Shown here piece after piece: positions 1 through 6,822 of a stretch of 64,000 nt of DNA. Source of the stretch: Bifidobacterium bombi DSM 19703 (GTDB taxonomy: Bacteria > Actinomycetota > Actinomycetes > Actinomycetales > Bifidobacteriaceae); NCBI RefSeq assembly GCF_000737845.1, contig NZ_ATLK01000001.1, positions 1,302,001-1,366,000 on the forward strand. Reading direction: 5' to 3'. The translations under genes were made by a program, and so were the position numbers. The notes beneath the pieces are model-generated. The model ran no database searches and was not told the origin of the DNA. It saw only the letters and a program-made list of their open reading frames with translations. Each line of letters opens with the position of its first letter. Positions within the stretch are counted from its first letter, which is position 1.

Positions 1-387
1 CGAGCAGAAGATCTGGAGAATATGTCCCAGCAAGTGCAGGCGTTGCGGGAACAGGCCGCCGCTCTTAAAAAACAGGTCAGTATCGCCATGGACCAGGATG
101 CAGTGCCCAAATGGGACCTGCACCAAGCCAATGGGGTTATATACGAGCTTGTGAACGGCAACACCCATACCGCGTTAGACGTGCGCATCGAACCTGTTGC
201 TGGTTCCATCGATGATTCCGACAAGATAGAACTTGGTAATATTGATCCCGGATCGGCTAGCACCTTCGATTTTGACCTCGCAGCGACGAGCGCTGCCCCA
301 GACAGCGTCCTCATTACCTGGCTCCCGAAGGGTTTCGATGAGCGCAAAAAGGTTCGGACGGCTCTGCCTCCTTATGTTCACCAGTAG
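1..387 (+). CDS. Hypothetical protein, 3' part only
   Basis: The frame is open from the first base of the window to the stop at 387, so the 5' end is outside; an internal ATG lies at 22. The visible part has a glutamine- and lysine-rich helical start (MSQQVQALREQAAALKKQ) that looks like the end of a coiled coil, followed by a beta-rich acidic segment and the C-terminal end PPYVHQ. I do not recognise the family. It converges on the minus-strand gene at 314..598 with 74 bp of overlap, which is dense even for a mobile element, so one of the two could be wrong. Context (integrase, repressor, ImmA) suggests element cargo of unknown role. Confidence 0.55.
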   Translation, partial: RAEDLENMSQQVQALREQAAALKKQVSIAMDQDAVPKWDLHQANGVIYELVNGNTHTALDVRIEPVAGSIDDSDKIELGNIDPGSASTFDFDLAATSAAPDSVLITWLPKGFDERKKVRTALPPYVHQ

Positions 388-598
388 ATACAAGCGCCGC
401 AGTGAGCGCATCGGAATTTGCTTCGAACAACTGGGTAACCCAAATGTATGCATGCCCGTCATGAATCTGAACCTCGATTGGGTGAGATTCCAACGAAGCA
501 GTATGATTCGGGCGAATCCCAAGCAGTTCCGATAGGTTCATCATCTTGGATTTCGGTAATTCCCGAAGCGTAAAGCTAAAATCGTTATCGTCTTTCAT
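314..598 (-). CDS. Hypothetical protein of the integrated element
   Basis: A 94-residue soluble protein. The start at 598 was chosen over an upstream in-frame start at 643 because it is preceded by AAGGAA at good spacing. No signal peptide, membrane segment or known motif is visible; the middle contains SLESHPIEVQIHDGHAYIWV and the tail is Glu/Pro-rich. It follows the small membrane gene 677..829 and the regulator 844..1101 on the same strand, so it may belong to the early operon that starts at the divergent control region near 1.1 kb. Function unknown. Confidence 0.5.
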   Translation of the reverse strand: MKDDNDFSFTLRELPKSKMMNLSELLGIRPNHTASLESHPIEVQIHDGHAYIWVTQLFEANSDALTAALVSTGEHKEAEPSEPFCAHRNPSGAR

Positions 599-676
599 GA
601 TTATTCCTTGTTTGACTTGTACTGAACATGTGATTCTTTTCAAAGGGGTGAGGAATAGACTCTGGTCGCGTCTCCA

Positions 677-829
677 TCACCTACTCGTTTTCTCCTGGCG
701 CTGAGCGGAAGACTTTCTCCGAGCCTTTGCCTCCCGAACACAAGACGAGATAAGGACCACGACCGTTCCCGTCGAAAACACAACGGTCACGATACTTGCG
801 ATCAAAGTAATCCAATCCGCGACACTCAT
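677..829 (-). CDS. Small single-helix membrane protein
   Basis: A 50-residue protein starting MSVADWIT, with one hydrophobic segment at about residues 5 to 27 (ASIVTVVFSTGTVVVLIS) and a basic C-terminal tail rich in Arg, Lys and Gln. The start at 829 is supported by GGGGAGG eight bases upstream; a longer frame reaching 904 has no such site. It lies 14 bp downstream of the helix-turn-helix gene 844..1101 and is probably co-transcribed with it. Small membrane proteins of this kind are common in phage early regions, but the role cannot be assigned. Confidence 0.5.
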   Translation of the reverse strand: MSVADWITLIASIVTVVFSTGTVVVLISSCVREAKARRKSSAQRQEKTSR

Positions 830-843
830 CCCATTGCCTCCCC

Positions 844-1101
844 TCACGCCGCAACCTTCTGCACCATTCCTGATTGCCGGAATGATGGTGGAAGAAAAAC
901 ACATGGATCACATTTGAGTACTTGCGCAATGCGAATGATGTCATCAAATGTAAATGAAGAATAACCGCGCAATTTCGAATTGAGTGTGGAATATGGCATA
1001 CCGGTCTTCTCAGCAACCGCCGTCTTCTTTATCCCAGAGCTAGCGATAACTGACTGAACCTTCTGCCCTAGCCAAGTATCTGTGCTTGTATTGGTAATCA
1101 T
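844..1101 (-). CDS. Helix-turn-helix regulator, Cro/CI type
   Basis: An 85-residue protein starting MITNTSTD. The fold reads as an XRE-type DNA-binding domain: QSVIASSGIKKTAVAEKTGM is helix 1 to helix 2 and PYSTLNSKLRG the recognition helix, followed by TFDDIIRIAQVL. It is divergent from the regulator at 1197..1592 and both face the perfect palindrome at 1115..1130. The arrangement is that of a Cro-like protein opposite a CI-like repressor. The start at 1101 was preferred because a promoter with -10 at 1109..1114 would begin transcription almost at this ATG, giving a leaderless mRNA; the in-frame start at 1137 would lie upstream of that promoter's -10. Confidence 0.72.
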   Translation of the reverse strand: MITNTSTDTWLGQKVQSVIASSGIKKTAVAEKTGMPYSTLNSKLRGYSSFTFDDIIRIAQVLKCDPCVFLPPSFRQSGMVQKVAA

Positions 1102-1108
1102 GACTTTA

Positions 1109-1137
1109 ACTCTAGTAATGTTTTCATTACATGTCAA
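1109..1137 (-). promoter_or_regulatory. Promoter of the Cro-like gene, probably leaderless
   Basis: On the minus strand TTGACA (1137..1132), a 17-bp spacer and TAGAGT (1114..1109) form a near-consensus sigma-70-type promoter. The spacer contains the whole 16-bp palindrome at 1115..1130. The expected start point falls at or within a few bases of the ATG at 1101. Confidence 0.6.
1115..1130. promoter_or_regulatory. Perfect palindrome, probable repressor operator
   Basis: GTAATG-TTTT-CATTAC is a perfect 6-bp inverted repeat with a four-base centre. It fills the spacer of the minus-strand promoter and lies about 30 bp upstream of the plus-strand -35 region. A bound dimer would block the Cro-like promoter directly and could also affect the repressor promoter. 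Which of the two HTH proteins binds is not known. Confidence 0.6.
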
Positions 1138-1162
1138 GTCAAGAAGTTATAGATTTGATTAC

Positions 1163-1190
1163 TTGCATTAATTTTTTCCAGAGGTATAGT
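1163..1190 (+). promoter_or_regulatory. Promoter of the CI-like repressor, probably leaderless
   Basis: TTGCAT (1163..1168), a 16-bp spacer and TATAGT (1185..1190) precede the ATG at 1197 by six bases, so the transcript should begin at or next to the start codon. No Shine-Dalgarno sequence is present before that ATG. Confidence 0.55.
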
Positions 1191-1196
1191 ATAGAT

Positions 1197-1592
1197 ATGA
1201 ACACAGATACTGAATTACTAATCCAGCGGTCACAACTCTGCTCAAAGTACATTGGCGCAGAACTCAAAGGAGCAATTCGCGCTCGCGGATATACTCAAGG
1301 CGCTGTTGCCGACGCCATAGGCCGCCCCCGCCCAACTATGACCAATTGGCTGAATTCAAAGCCAGCGATACCAGTAGCAGAGGCAGTACAAATCTGTGAT
1401 TTCATAGGAATAAAACTCGAAGACATTATTCATCGTGCCCAACAACGGGTCGAGGATGAGCTAGGCCCTTGGCCTCCAATACAAGACGATGATTTTGCTG
1501 ATGTGTTGGCAAGGGCCAACCGTGGAGATATCACGCTCGCTGCCAATAACAACCCGGACAAAGAGCGTGAGATGGAAACGCCGGACGAGTGA
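1197..1592 (+). CDS. Helix-turn-helix repressor, CI-like
   Basis: A 131-residue protein starting MNTDTELLIQRS. Residues about 20 to 75 form an XRE-type DNA-binding domain (ELKGAIRARGYTQGAVADAI, then RPRPTMTNWLNSKPAIPVAE). The C-terminal 55 residues are acidic and end EREMETPDE; no LexA-type Ser/Lys peptidase is seen, so it is shorter than lambda CI. An in-frame start at 1131 exists, but 1197 fits the promoter. The next gene downstream is an (interrupted) ImmA metallopeptidase, the usual partner that cleaves this kind of repressor in ICEBs1-like and phage elements. I infer it is the maintenance repressor of the integrated element. Confidence 0.75.
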   Translation: MNTDTELLIQRSQLCSKYIGAELKGAIRARGYTQGAVADAIGRPRPTMTNWLNSKPAIPVAEAVQICDFIGIKLEDIIHRAQQRVEDELGPWPPIQDDDFADVLARANRGDITLAANNNPDKEREMETPDE

Positions 1593-1649
1593 CCCCCTCA
1601 ACTTCGAAGGAATCACCAAAACGAATGCCATTAATAAGAACGGAGTGAA

Positions 1650-2092
1650 TTGGTATCAGACATCAACAGCCTCTACGACGAGGCTGCAAGCATGGGCGTA
1701 AAGGTATACGAGGCAAGATTACCTCACTGCTGCCAAGCATCTACGACGATGATCGTCGCATCATATGCCTAGACCAGCGCATGAGTCAGCGGCAGACTCT
1801 CTGCACGTTGCAGCACGAGCTCATACACGCTCGATATCGCGATGTCGGCTGCGCTGGGCGCAACGGCGTCCGCAACGAGCTGCGAGCGCAGAGGGAGACG
1901 GCCTTGGCTCTCATAGATCCGATGGGCTACCGTACTGCTGAGCAGATGTATGAGGGTGATAAGTGGCTTATGTCCGTCGAGCTTGGTGTCACGCTACAGG
2001 TGCTCTCTGATTATCAAACTCTGTTGCGGGAATGGTGTTGTCAGGGTCACTCATTGCAGCAACGCTATGCGGACGCATCCGTGAACGCTTAA
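1650..2092 (+). pseudogene. ImmA/IrrE-type metallopeptidase, frameshifted
   Basis: The N-terminal part starts at TTG 1650 behind GGAG (reading VSDINSLYDEAASMGVKVYE, RLPH) and is in one frame; the remainder, from LPSIYDDD to the stop at 2092, is in another. One base appears to be missing near 1727: CCTCAC followed by CTGCTGCC would restore LPHLLPSIYDDD. The second part holds the zinc motif HELIHARY, the ALIDPMGYRTAEQMYEGD segment and a C-terminal helix-turn-helix-like stretch (VELGVTLQVLSDYQTLL). ImmA proteins cleave phage- or ICE-type repressors, here plausibly the product of 1197..1592. As read, only residues from the ATG at 1781 could be made as one piece, which includes the zinc site. Error in the sequence is an alternative to real inactivation. 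Confidence 0.75.
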
Positions 2093-3264
2093 TCTTCTGT
2101 TGGTGTTTGTGGTTGGCTTGTTGGTTGTCTTTCAAGGAGTTTGGTGAGGTCGGTTTTGTGGTCGGAGTATGGGAATGAGACGCGCAGCTGGTAGTTACCG
2201 CTTTTCTTGTCGATTCTGAAGTGGGCGTAGCTGATACCACCTTCGTCGGGTACGTGGTCGTAGTGTTTTGCCGTTTCGTTTGCAGTGAGACTTCCTGCGA
2301 ATTCGCCGTCGATCCAGACGTCGATGGTGGGGTATCCTTTGTATTTTCCGGTTTGGATTCGTCCGTGGGTAAGGGAGACCCATATCTCGTCGTTTGGTAG
2401 GAAGCGCGTGAACAGGTTTTGGTGTTCTGCTGGTTTGGAGACGTAGGCGCTTTGCCATGGGGTGTCGTTTTCGACGATGCACTTTCCGATTGGCTGTGGG
2501 TTGCGGGCGCGGTGCTGGTCGTGGCCGCCGAAATGGCGGGTTTCGCCGGCTGTCCGAGTGTTGTCGGCTTGCGTTGTATTGGTTATCCGAGAGGTGTAAG
2601 TGTTGTCCTGTTTTCGGGTGGCGAAGGTGCCGCCAAGCTGACTCACGTATTGACGCATCCATTCGAAGCACTGTTGAGTCTGAATGGCGTCGGACAGGGC
2701 TCGGTGTTCCTCAGCGTCAGCGATCCCGAATCTTTGGATGAGATCCTTGAGACGGTGATGGCGTTCCTGGGGGAACATGGCACGGCTCATCTGCAAAGTG
2801 TCAATGCAGGCCGGCCCGGGGAAGTCGATACCATTCCTGTCGGCCTCCTCACCAAGGAACCCCATATCGAATTTGAGATTATGCCCGACGAGCACGTCAT
2901 CGCCGATCCACCTGACGAACTTGGGCAGCACATCCTTGATGGGTGGCTGATCAGCGAGCATTGAATCCGTCATCCCGGTCAGTTCGACAATCTTGCCGCT
3001 CAGCGGCCGTCCCGGGTTCACCAACACAGAGAAGCGGTCAACCACCACGCGCCCACGTACCTTCACTGCACCTATCTCTATGATTCTGTCAGACCCCGAA
3101 TTCAGACCTGTGGTCTCGGTGTCGAGGACCACATAATCCAAAGGCAGTCCATCATTGTCAGACCGTACCTTCGGCACGAGCGGCTCCGCACAGGGGGCAG
3201 TCCCCGATATGTCTTTCTCATCCTCATGTCCACGCCATATCCTTCCCAGTCCTGGAGTGGACAC
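2089..3264 (-). CDS. DEDDh 3'-5' exonuclease with C-terminal extension
   Basis: A 391-residue protein. Residues about 43 to 205 are an exonuclease domain of the DnaQ/PolC-epsilon type with the acidic residues visible: D48 and E50 in LDTETTG, D133 in GHNLKFDMGF, H187 and D192 in EEHRALSDA. It should degrade DNA from the 3' end using two metal ions. Residues about 290 to 375 form a separate beta-rich domain (WVSLTHGRIQTGKYKGYP, then DVWIDGEFAGSLTANE) that I cannot name. The GTG at 3264 was chosen because AGGAGGT lies just before it; longer frames lack such a site. The 5' end overlaps the small membrane gene 3224..3403 and the 3' end overlaps immA by 4 bp tail to tail. Confidence 0.85.
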   Translation of the reverse strand: MSTPGLGRIWRGHEDEKDISGTAPCAEPLVPKVRSDNDGLPLDYVVLDTETTGLNSGSDRIIEIGAVKVRGRVVVDRFSVLVNPGRPLSGKIVELTGMTDSMLADQPPIKDVLPKFVRWIGDDVLVGHNLKFDMGFLGEEADRNGIDFPGPACIDTLQMSRAMFPQERHHRLKDLIQRFGIADAEEHRALSDAIQTQQCFEWMRQYVSQLGGTFATRKQDNTYTSRITNTTQADNTRTAGETRHFGGHDQHRARNPQPIGKCIVENDTPWQSAYVSKPAEHQNLFTRFLPNDEIWVSLTHGRIQTGKYKGYPTIDVWIDGEFAGSLTANETAKHYDHVPDEGGISYAHFRIDKKSGNYQLRVSFPYSDHKTDLTKLLERQPTSQPQTPTED

Positions 3265-3403
3265 CCTTACCTCCTTTCCTGTTCCTCGACAGAATCCAAC
3301 CCAAAAAGCACAGCAGCGCAAACACCACCAAACAGACCACAGGGTGCACGAAAAACAGACACAGCAACACTAAGACCACGACAGCGTATCCGACCTTCTT
3401 CAT
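3224..3403 (-). CDS. Small two-segment membrane protein overlapping the exonuclease
   Basis: A 59-residue frame starting ATG at 3403: MKKVGYAVVVLVLLCLFFVH, then PVVCLVVFALLCFLGWIL and a basic tail SRNRKGGKGVHSRTGKDMAWT. It is almost entirely hydrophobic over residues 5 to 38, interrupted only by His-Pro, so it is either one long or two short membrane helices with a positive cytoplasmic end. Its last 14 codons overlap the start of the exonuclease gene in another frame and contain that gene's GGAGG site, so translation of the two may be coupled. No clear ribosome binding site precedes its own ATG. Confidence 0.55.
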   Translation of the reverse strand: MKKVGYAVVVLVLLCLFFVHPVVCLVVFALLCFLGWILSRNRKGGKGVHSRTGKDMAWT

Positions 3404-3493
3404 AAGACCAAAAAATACACTAAAGCATGGAAACGCATACAGTCGACGGGCGGGACGATCATCTCCATGAGCGACATGACAGTATACGCATAA

Positions 3494-3646
3494 ATCCTAT
3501 GCATTCTAATCGACGAGAACGCATACGCCACGGCCGAAAACATCTATGAAGGCGACATCACCAATATCGCCGAAGAACTGGACGTCACTCAAGGCGTCAT
3601 ACGCGACTACCGCAACCTCGTACTTTCGGTGGCGACATTACGGTAG
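3494..3646 (+). pseudogene. Remnant of an immA 3' end (copy 2)
   Basis: The frame reads ILCILIDENAYATAENIYEG, then DITNIAEELDVTQGVIRDYR and a stop at 3646. This aligns with the C-terminal part of the ImmA at 1650..2092 (ALIDPMGYRTAEQMYEGD, VELGVTLQVLSDYQ), but an in-frame stop at 3491..3493 cuts it off and there is no zinc motif. It is a decayed fragment of a second, diverged immA. Confidence 0.6.
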
Positions 3647-3689
3647 AATCATCACCGTAATCCCCGCATGCAAGGAGAAACGGAGAATC

Positions 3690-3776
3690 ATGGAGGAAGG
3701 ACAGACACAGGAAAAATATACCGAGACGATGGTGTCGAATCATCTAATTACAGCCCTTGATATGGAAGACGCATGA
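3690..3776 (+). CDS. Possible 28-residue leader peptide
   Basis: A short frame starting MEEGQTQEKYTETM behind CGGAGAATC, with its stop overlapping the start of the HIRAN gene (ATGATG at 3773). The overlap and the ribosome site are the only support; the peptide has no recognisable features. It may serve to couple translation to the following gene. Confidence 0.3.
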   Translation: MEEGQTQEKYTETMVSNHLITALDMEDA

Positions 3777-4531
3777 TGGGATTACTTAGCCTGCTATTCA
3801 TCTCGTTCATCGTGGTCCCACTGCTTGTAGCACTTGTCTATCTCATATACCAATGGGTCGCAGAGGATAACGGCGAAAGCACGACGCCAGGTAATCGGGA
3901 TGATCAAAAAACTAGGCAGAGGCCAGAGACCACCGTGTTCTTGCAGACCACTGAGCATCCCCATGACCCTTTAAGAGGCAAGCCCATCAAGGATCAGACA
4001 GCGTATGCTCCGATATACAGTCAATTCTTCCTTCCCCCGGAGCATCAGCTTGATCTGGTGACCGTCGACAGCCAAGGCAACACGAACCTGAAGCTTGGCT
4101 TGTACAATGGTCAGCTTGTGTTGGAAGCGCCGAACGGCCTGCTGCCATGCAGGGCAAGCGGACAGATATATAAGCTGGGGATTTTCACAGGTACACTCAG
4201 GGGGACTTCATACTATGATGCGGCTTTCCTCCGAGCGGATACCAGACCTTTGAGACCGGCAATCCTACGAAGAGAGCCTGGCAACAAGTACGACAGGAAC
4301 GCCATCGCCATCCTCGCCCCCAATGCAGGCATTGTCGGATACGTCAATAAGCAGAATGCCGCACGACTGTCCAAAAGACTGGACAAGGGAGCACCATACA
4401 TGGCCATCTTCACCAGCGGATCACCATCGGGACAGGACTCCACACCCACATCCATCCTCATCGCCCCGGAAAACACCCTGCAATCCATACTAAAAAACAG
4501 CGTACCGGCAAACACGAATCTGATTTCGTAG
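3773..4531 (+). CDS. Membrane-anchored HIRAN-domain protein
   Basis: A 252-residue protein with one N-terminal membrane helix (about residues 4 to 28) and the rest probably cytoplasmic. Residues about 155 to 220 resemble a HIRAN domain: RREPGNKYDRNAIAILAPNA, then GIVGYVNKQNAARLSKRL. HIRAN domains are found in HLTF/Rad5 and in bacterial proteins, and bind ends or damaged forms of DNA; HLTF's binds 3' ends. A HIRAN domain tethered to a membrane is unusual and might recognise incoming DNA. It may be coupled to the short frame 3690..3776. The region between residues 60 and 130 has no family I know. Confidence 0.7.
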   Translation: MMGLLSLLFISFIVVPLLVALVYLIYQWVAEDNGESTTPGNRDDQKTRQRPETTVFLQTTEHPHDPLRGKPIKDQTAYAPIYSQFFLPPEHQLDLVTVDSQGNTNLKLGLYNGQLVLEAPNGLLPCRASGQIYKLGIFTGTLRGTSYYDAAFLRADTRPLRPAILRREPGNKYDRNAIAILAPNAGIVGYVNKQNAARLSKRLDKGAPYMAIFTSGSPSGQDSTPTSILIAPENTLQSILKNSVPANTNLIS

Positions 4532-4628
4532 CCTGTGCCACGCTGGGGTCCATAACCCATGTACGACAAAACACGATTCCAGCCGACAAAGCCCCACTTC
4601 GGTTGGGCACTTCAAAATCCAAACCCGC

Positions 4629-4742
4629 GAGCTCGGGGTAACCGTGCAGGTGCTTGGTGATTATCAGAGCTTGCTGCAGGAGTGGTGCTGTCAGGGACAT
4701 GCATTACAGCAAAGCTGCTTGGACTCACTCGTGAGCGCGTAA
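4629..4742 (+). pseudogene. Remnant of an immA 3' end (copy 3)
   Basis: The frame reads ELGVTVQVLGDYQSLLQEWC, then CQGHALQQSCLDSLVSA and stop. It is very close, in DNA as well as protein, to the end of the ImmA at 1650..2092 (ELGVTLQVLSDYQTLLREWC, CQGHSLQQRYADASVNA). Nothing upstream encodes the zinc site, so this is a 3' fragment, most likely left by recombination between related elements. Confidence 0.8.
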
Positions 4743-4802
4743 ATCAACATGATGGGATATCCTTTGTCTCGGCAGAGATGCCAAGAGACAAAGGAGAAGA
4801 AC

Positions 4803-5153
4803 ATGAAGCGAGCCATAGCTGCATTAGCCTGTGCGGCACTGTTAACCACTTTCGCGGGTTGTGGTGATGGCGGCAAGAGCAAGCAGCTCGAAGACACCGC
4901 CACCACATGCAACAAACAGGCGGGCGAGAAAGTCATGGAATACAATCCCAAAGACAAAAGCCTTACCTACCTATCTGACTTTGACACCGAATCTCTACAA
5001 GGTGCACGTTGCCTGACCAAGCAACTCAACATATCAACCGACGATCTCAGTAAAACACAAGAAAGTTCTCAAAGCCTGCACAAAAACGGATTCGTCTTTA
5101 AAGCAACAGGAAACAGCGATAAGCTATACCTCACCGTCACGGTTGACAAATAG
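4803..5153 (+). CDS. Small lipoprotein
   Basis: A 116-residue protein starting MKRAIAALACAALLTTFAGC, a signal peptide with a lipobox ending in Cys20, then a Gly/Lys/Asp-rich linker and a small globular domain with two further Cys residues. The start at 4803 follows AAGGAG; the in-frame ATG at 4749 lies in the leader. Lipoproteins next to integrase and repressor genes are frequent in prophages, where some block superinfection, but this protein shows no diagnostic motif and its role is open. A rho-independent terminator follows at 5165. Confidence 0.75.
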   Translation: MKRAIAALACAALLTTFAGCGDGGKSKQLEDTATTCNKQAGEKVMEYNPKDKSLTYLSDFDTESLQGARCLTKQLNISTDDLSKTQESSQSLHKNGFVFKATGNSDKLYLTVTVDK

Positions 5154-5164
5154 CACACCACAAT

Positions 5165-5188
5165 AAGGCCTCGCTTCGGCGGGGCCTT
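5165..5188 (+). terminator. Terminator after the lipoprotein gene
   Basis: AAGGCCTCGC-TTCG-GCGGGGCCTT forms a 10-bp stem with one G-U pair and a stable TTCG loop, 12 bp after the stop at 5153. A long T tract is missing. Confidence 0.7.
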
Positions 5189-5549
5189 CACATATCGTGC
5201 CCATCGAGCTTGGCGTCACCATCTTACGAACGCCGTGGCACTGATATAAGGCACAGTATTGCTGTTATAACTTGTTCCATTGTTTTTCGGAAACGTTGCT
5301 ATTTCAATAAGACTAAATGCGCCGACATGCCGTTCAGACGATGTGATTCGTGTTTAAACCCTAACATTTCCAACGAAAAACAGTAGGCTCCTGCGTAATC
5401 GTCATTTTTCATTGATAGAAATGATATATCCGGATGCATAATAGGTACAGCTATGAATCAAGACGGCCTCATCACCGTCTACACATCAGTTCAAAGTCTG
5501 GACCGTAAACAACCATGCTTCGGCGGGAGCTTATTGCTCACTGTTCCAA
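5189..5549. other. Gene-free stretch
   Basis: No convincing gene. GTGCCCATCGAGCTTGGCG (5197..5215) resembles the ELGVT-coding part of immA and may be a third, tiny remnant. A plus-strand frame at 5453..5638 runs into the 3' end of the gene at 5550..6071 and lacks a ribosome site. Confidence 0.4.
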
Positions 5550-6071
5550 TTAGCTTTTACGAACGAGGGATAAAAATATCTCGTGTAAAAACTCCTTATA
5601 CTCTTTCTCCGATTTTTTATCTCTATTCGCGTCCCTAAACGGGAAGAGGTTACGTGTTATGACCCAGAGAATCCCGATAATATTGGCTAAACCGAAAACC
5701 ATCCACGCAACGATTATCTGCACATCCAATTTATGATAATTCCACAGAGCAAAACCGGAATATGCGATAATCACAAGATCCGTCGCTGCAAGCTGAGCGC
5801 GGACAATAGACAGAGCTGTCTTAGAGAACATCTTCCTAGTGCCAGTCTCATCCTCATAACGTTTATTCTGTAAATCAGCACGTACCGCATTGGGTTCGTC
5901 ACCCTTGCTCTCATTCTCGTCTGCGGAATTCGCCAAAGACTTTGTATCGGAAGTAGTAGCGCATTCCCCTATGTTAACATTGTCTTGAATTACATGACTG
6001 TCATTATAAAGATTAAGGGCAGCTTCAGTCTCTTCGTCTTTCCGCTGTGACGAATCCGGTGCGCTCGACAT
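5550..6071 (-). CDS. Two-helix membrane protein paired with ImmA
   Basis: A 173-residue protein. Residues 1 to about 90 are hydrophilic, acidic and probably disordered (many Asp, Glu, Ser, Asn); two membrane helices follow at about 94 to 112 and 117 to 139, and a charged tail ends LHEIFLSLVRKS. It starts 5 bp after the stop of the ImmA-type gene 6077..6607, so the two are co-transcribed and probably work together. No named domain is visible. A membrane effector or sensor controlled by proteolysis is a reasonable inference, not a demonstrated role. Confidence 0.75.
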   Translation of the reverse strand: MSSAPDSSQRKDEETEAALNLYNDSHVIQDNVNIGECATTSDTKSLANSADENESKGDEPNAVRADLQNKRYEDETGTRKMFSKTALSIVRAQLAATDLVIIAYSGFALWNYHKLDVQIIVAWMVFGLANIIGILWVITRNLFPFRDANRDKKSEKEYKEFLHEIFLSLVRKS

Positions 6072-6076
6072 GGACG

Positions 6077-6607
6077 TTACATCAATCCCAAAGTAGCGAC
6101 ACGGACATTCATCGCACTCTTTGATACCGCGAAAATGTTCGCCATCTCACTGACGGATTTATCCTCTGCCCAGAACTGACGCACAATCGCAGCAGGCATA
6201 AGTAAGGCAGCAGCGAATTTATTGGCCCATATCTCTTCCGGGTCAATTCCCTGTGAAGACAGTTCATCGCGTTCCTCAACTTCCCCTGCAGGTTTTTCCC
6301 GCGGGAAGTCCTGATACTTGTGGATATAGTGTCCAATCTCGTGTGCGTAAGTGAAACGCTGTCGCTGTAATCCATCTGTTATATTGGCTACAGCGTGAAA
6401 ATCATCATTTTCCGGCTTGACAAGGATTCCGGCTTTGTCCTTGTCAAGTATCATCGATTCCATCTTAATACCAAGCAGGCGGGATATATCTGACAGATTA
6501 ATCGGGAGGTTAACTCTCCCATCGGCAGTGCCTACGGTTTTGAGCAACGTATCGGTGGCTGCAGCAGCTGGTGAACCAGTATTATCAACTTTGATTTTGT
6601 CTGTCAT
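6077..6607 (-). CDS. ImmA/IrrE-type zinc metallopeptidase
   Basis: A 176-residue protein. The peptidase domain spans about residues 34 to 150: LPINLSDISRLLGI, RFTYAHEIGHYIH with zinc ligands H89 and H93 and catalytic E90, and a second motif PEEIWANKFAAALLMP where E125 is the likely third ligand. The last 25 residues (DKSVSEMANIFAVSKSAMNV) form the usual winged-helix-like end. A GGAGG site lies nine bases before the ATG. ImmA proteins cleave XRE-family repressors; here there is no repressor gene in the same operon, and the partner is a membrane protein (5550..6071). The palindrome at 6630 lies in its promoter region. Confidence 0.88.
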   Translation of the reverse strand: MTDKIKVDNTGSPAAAATDTLLKTVGTADGRVNLPINLSDISRLLGIKMESMILDKDKAGILVKPENDDFHAVANITDGLQRQRFTYAHEIGHYIHKYQDFPREKPAGEVEERDELSSQGIDPEEIWANKFAAALLMPAAIVRQFWAEDKSVSEMANIFAVSKSAMNVRVATLGLM

Positions 6608-6629
6608 CGTGCACCTCCTCTATCGACTA

Positions 6630-6645
6630 ACTTATGGCAATAAGT
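6630..6645. promoter_or_regulatory. Perfect palindrome upstream of the ImmA operon
   Basis: ACTTAT-GGCA-ATAAGT is a perfect 6-bp inverted repeat 23 bp before the start at 6607. It overlaps TTGACT (6648..6643 on the minus strand), a candidate -35 element, so a bound protein would repress the operon. It differs from the operator at 1115..1130, so a different regulator is expected. Confidence 0.5.
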
Positions 6646-6822
6646 CAATTACTGTCATAAAAAAACATCTTCCTAGTCTTGCTATTAAAAGTAATACAAA
6701 AACGTTAAGCAAATGTAACACAATGCCGGAATTTTGTCGATACCAATCTTTTCAAGCCTGCAGTTTTCCAGTCCGAGCACGATTCTGTTTTTTCGCCCCG
6801 TCACCGATGCGAACAACACCAT

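Noticed and set aside
5453-5638. 61-codon plus-strand frame
   Set aside because: It ends inside the antisense of the membrane protein gene and has no ribosome site, although an AT-rich stretch precedes it.
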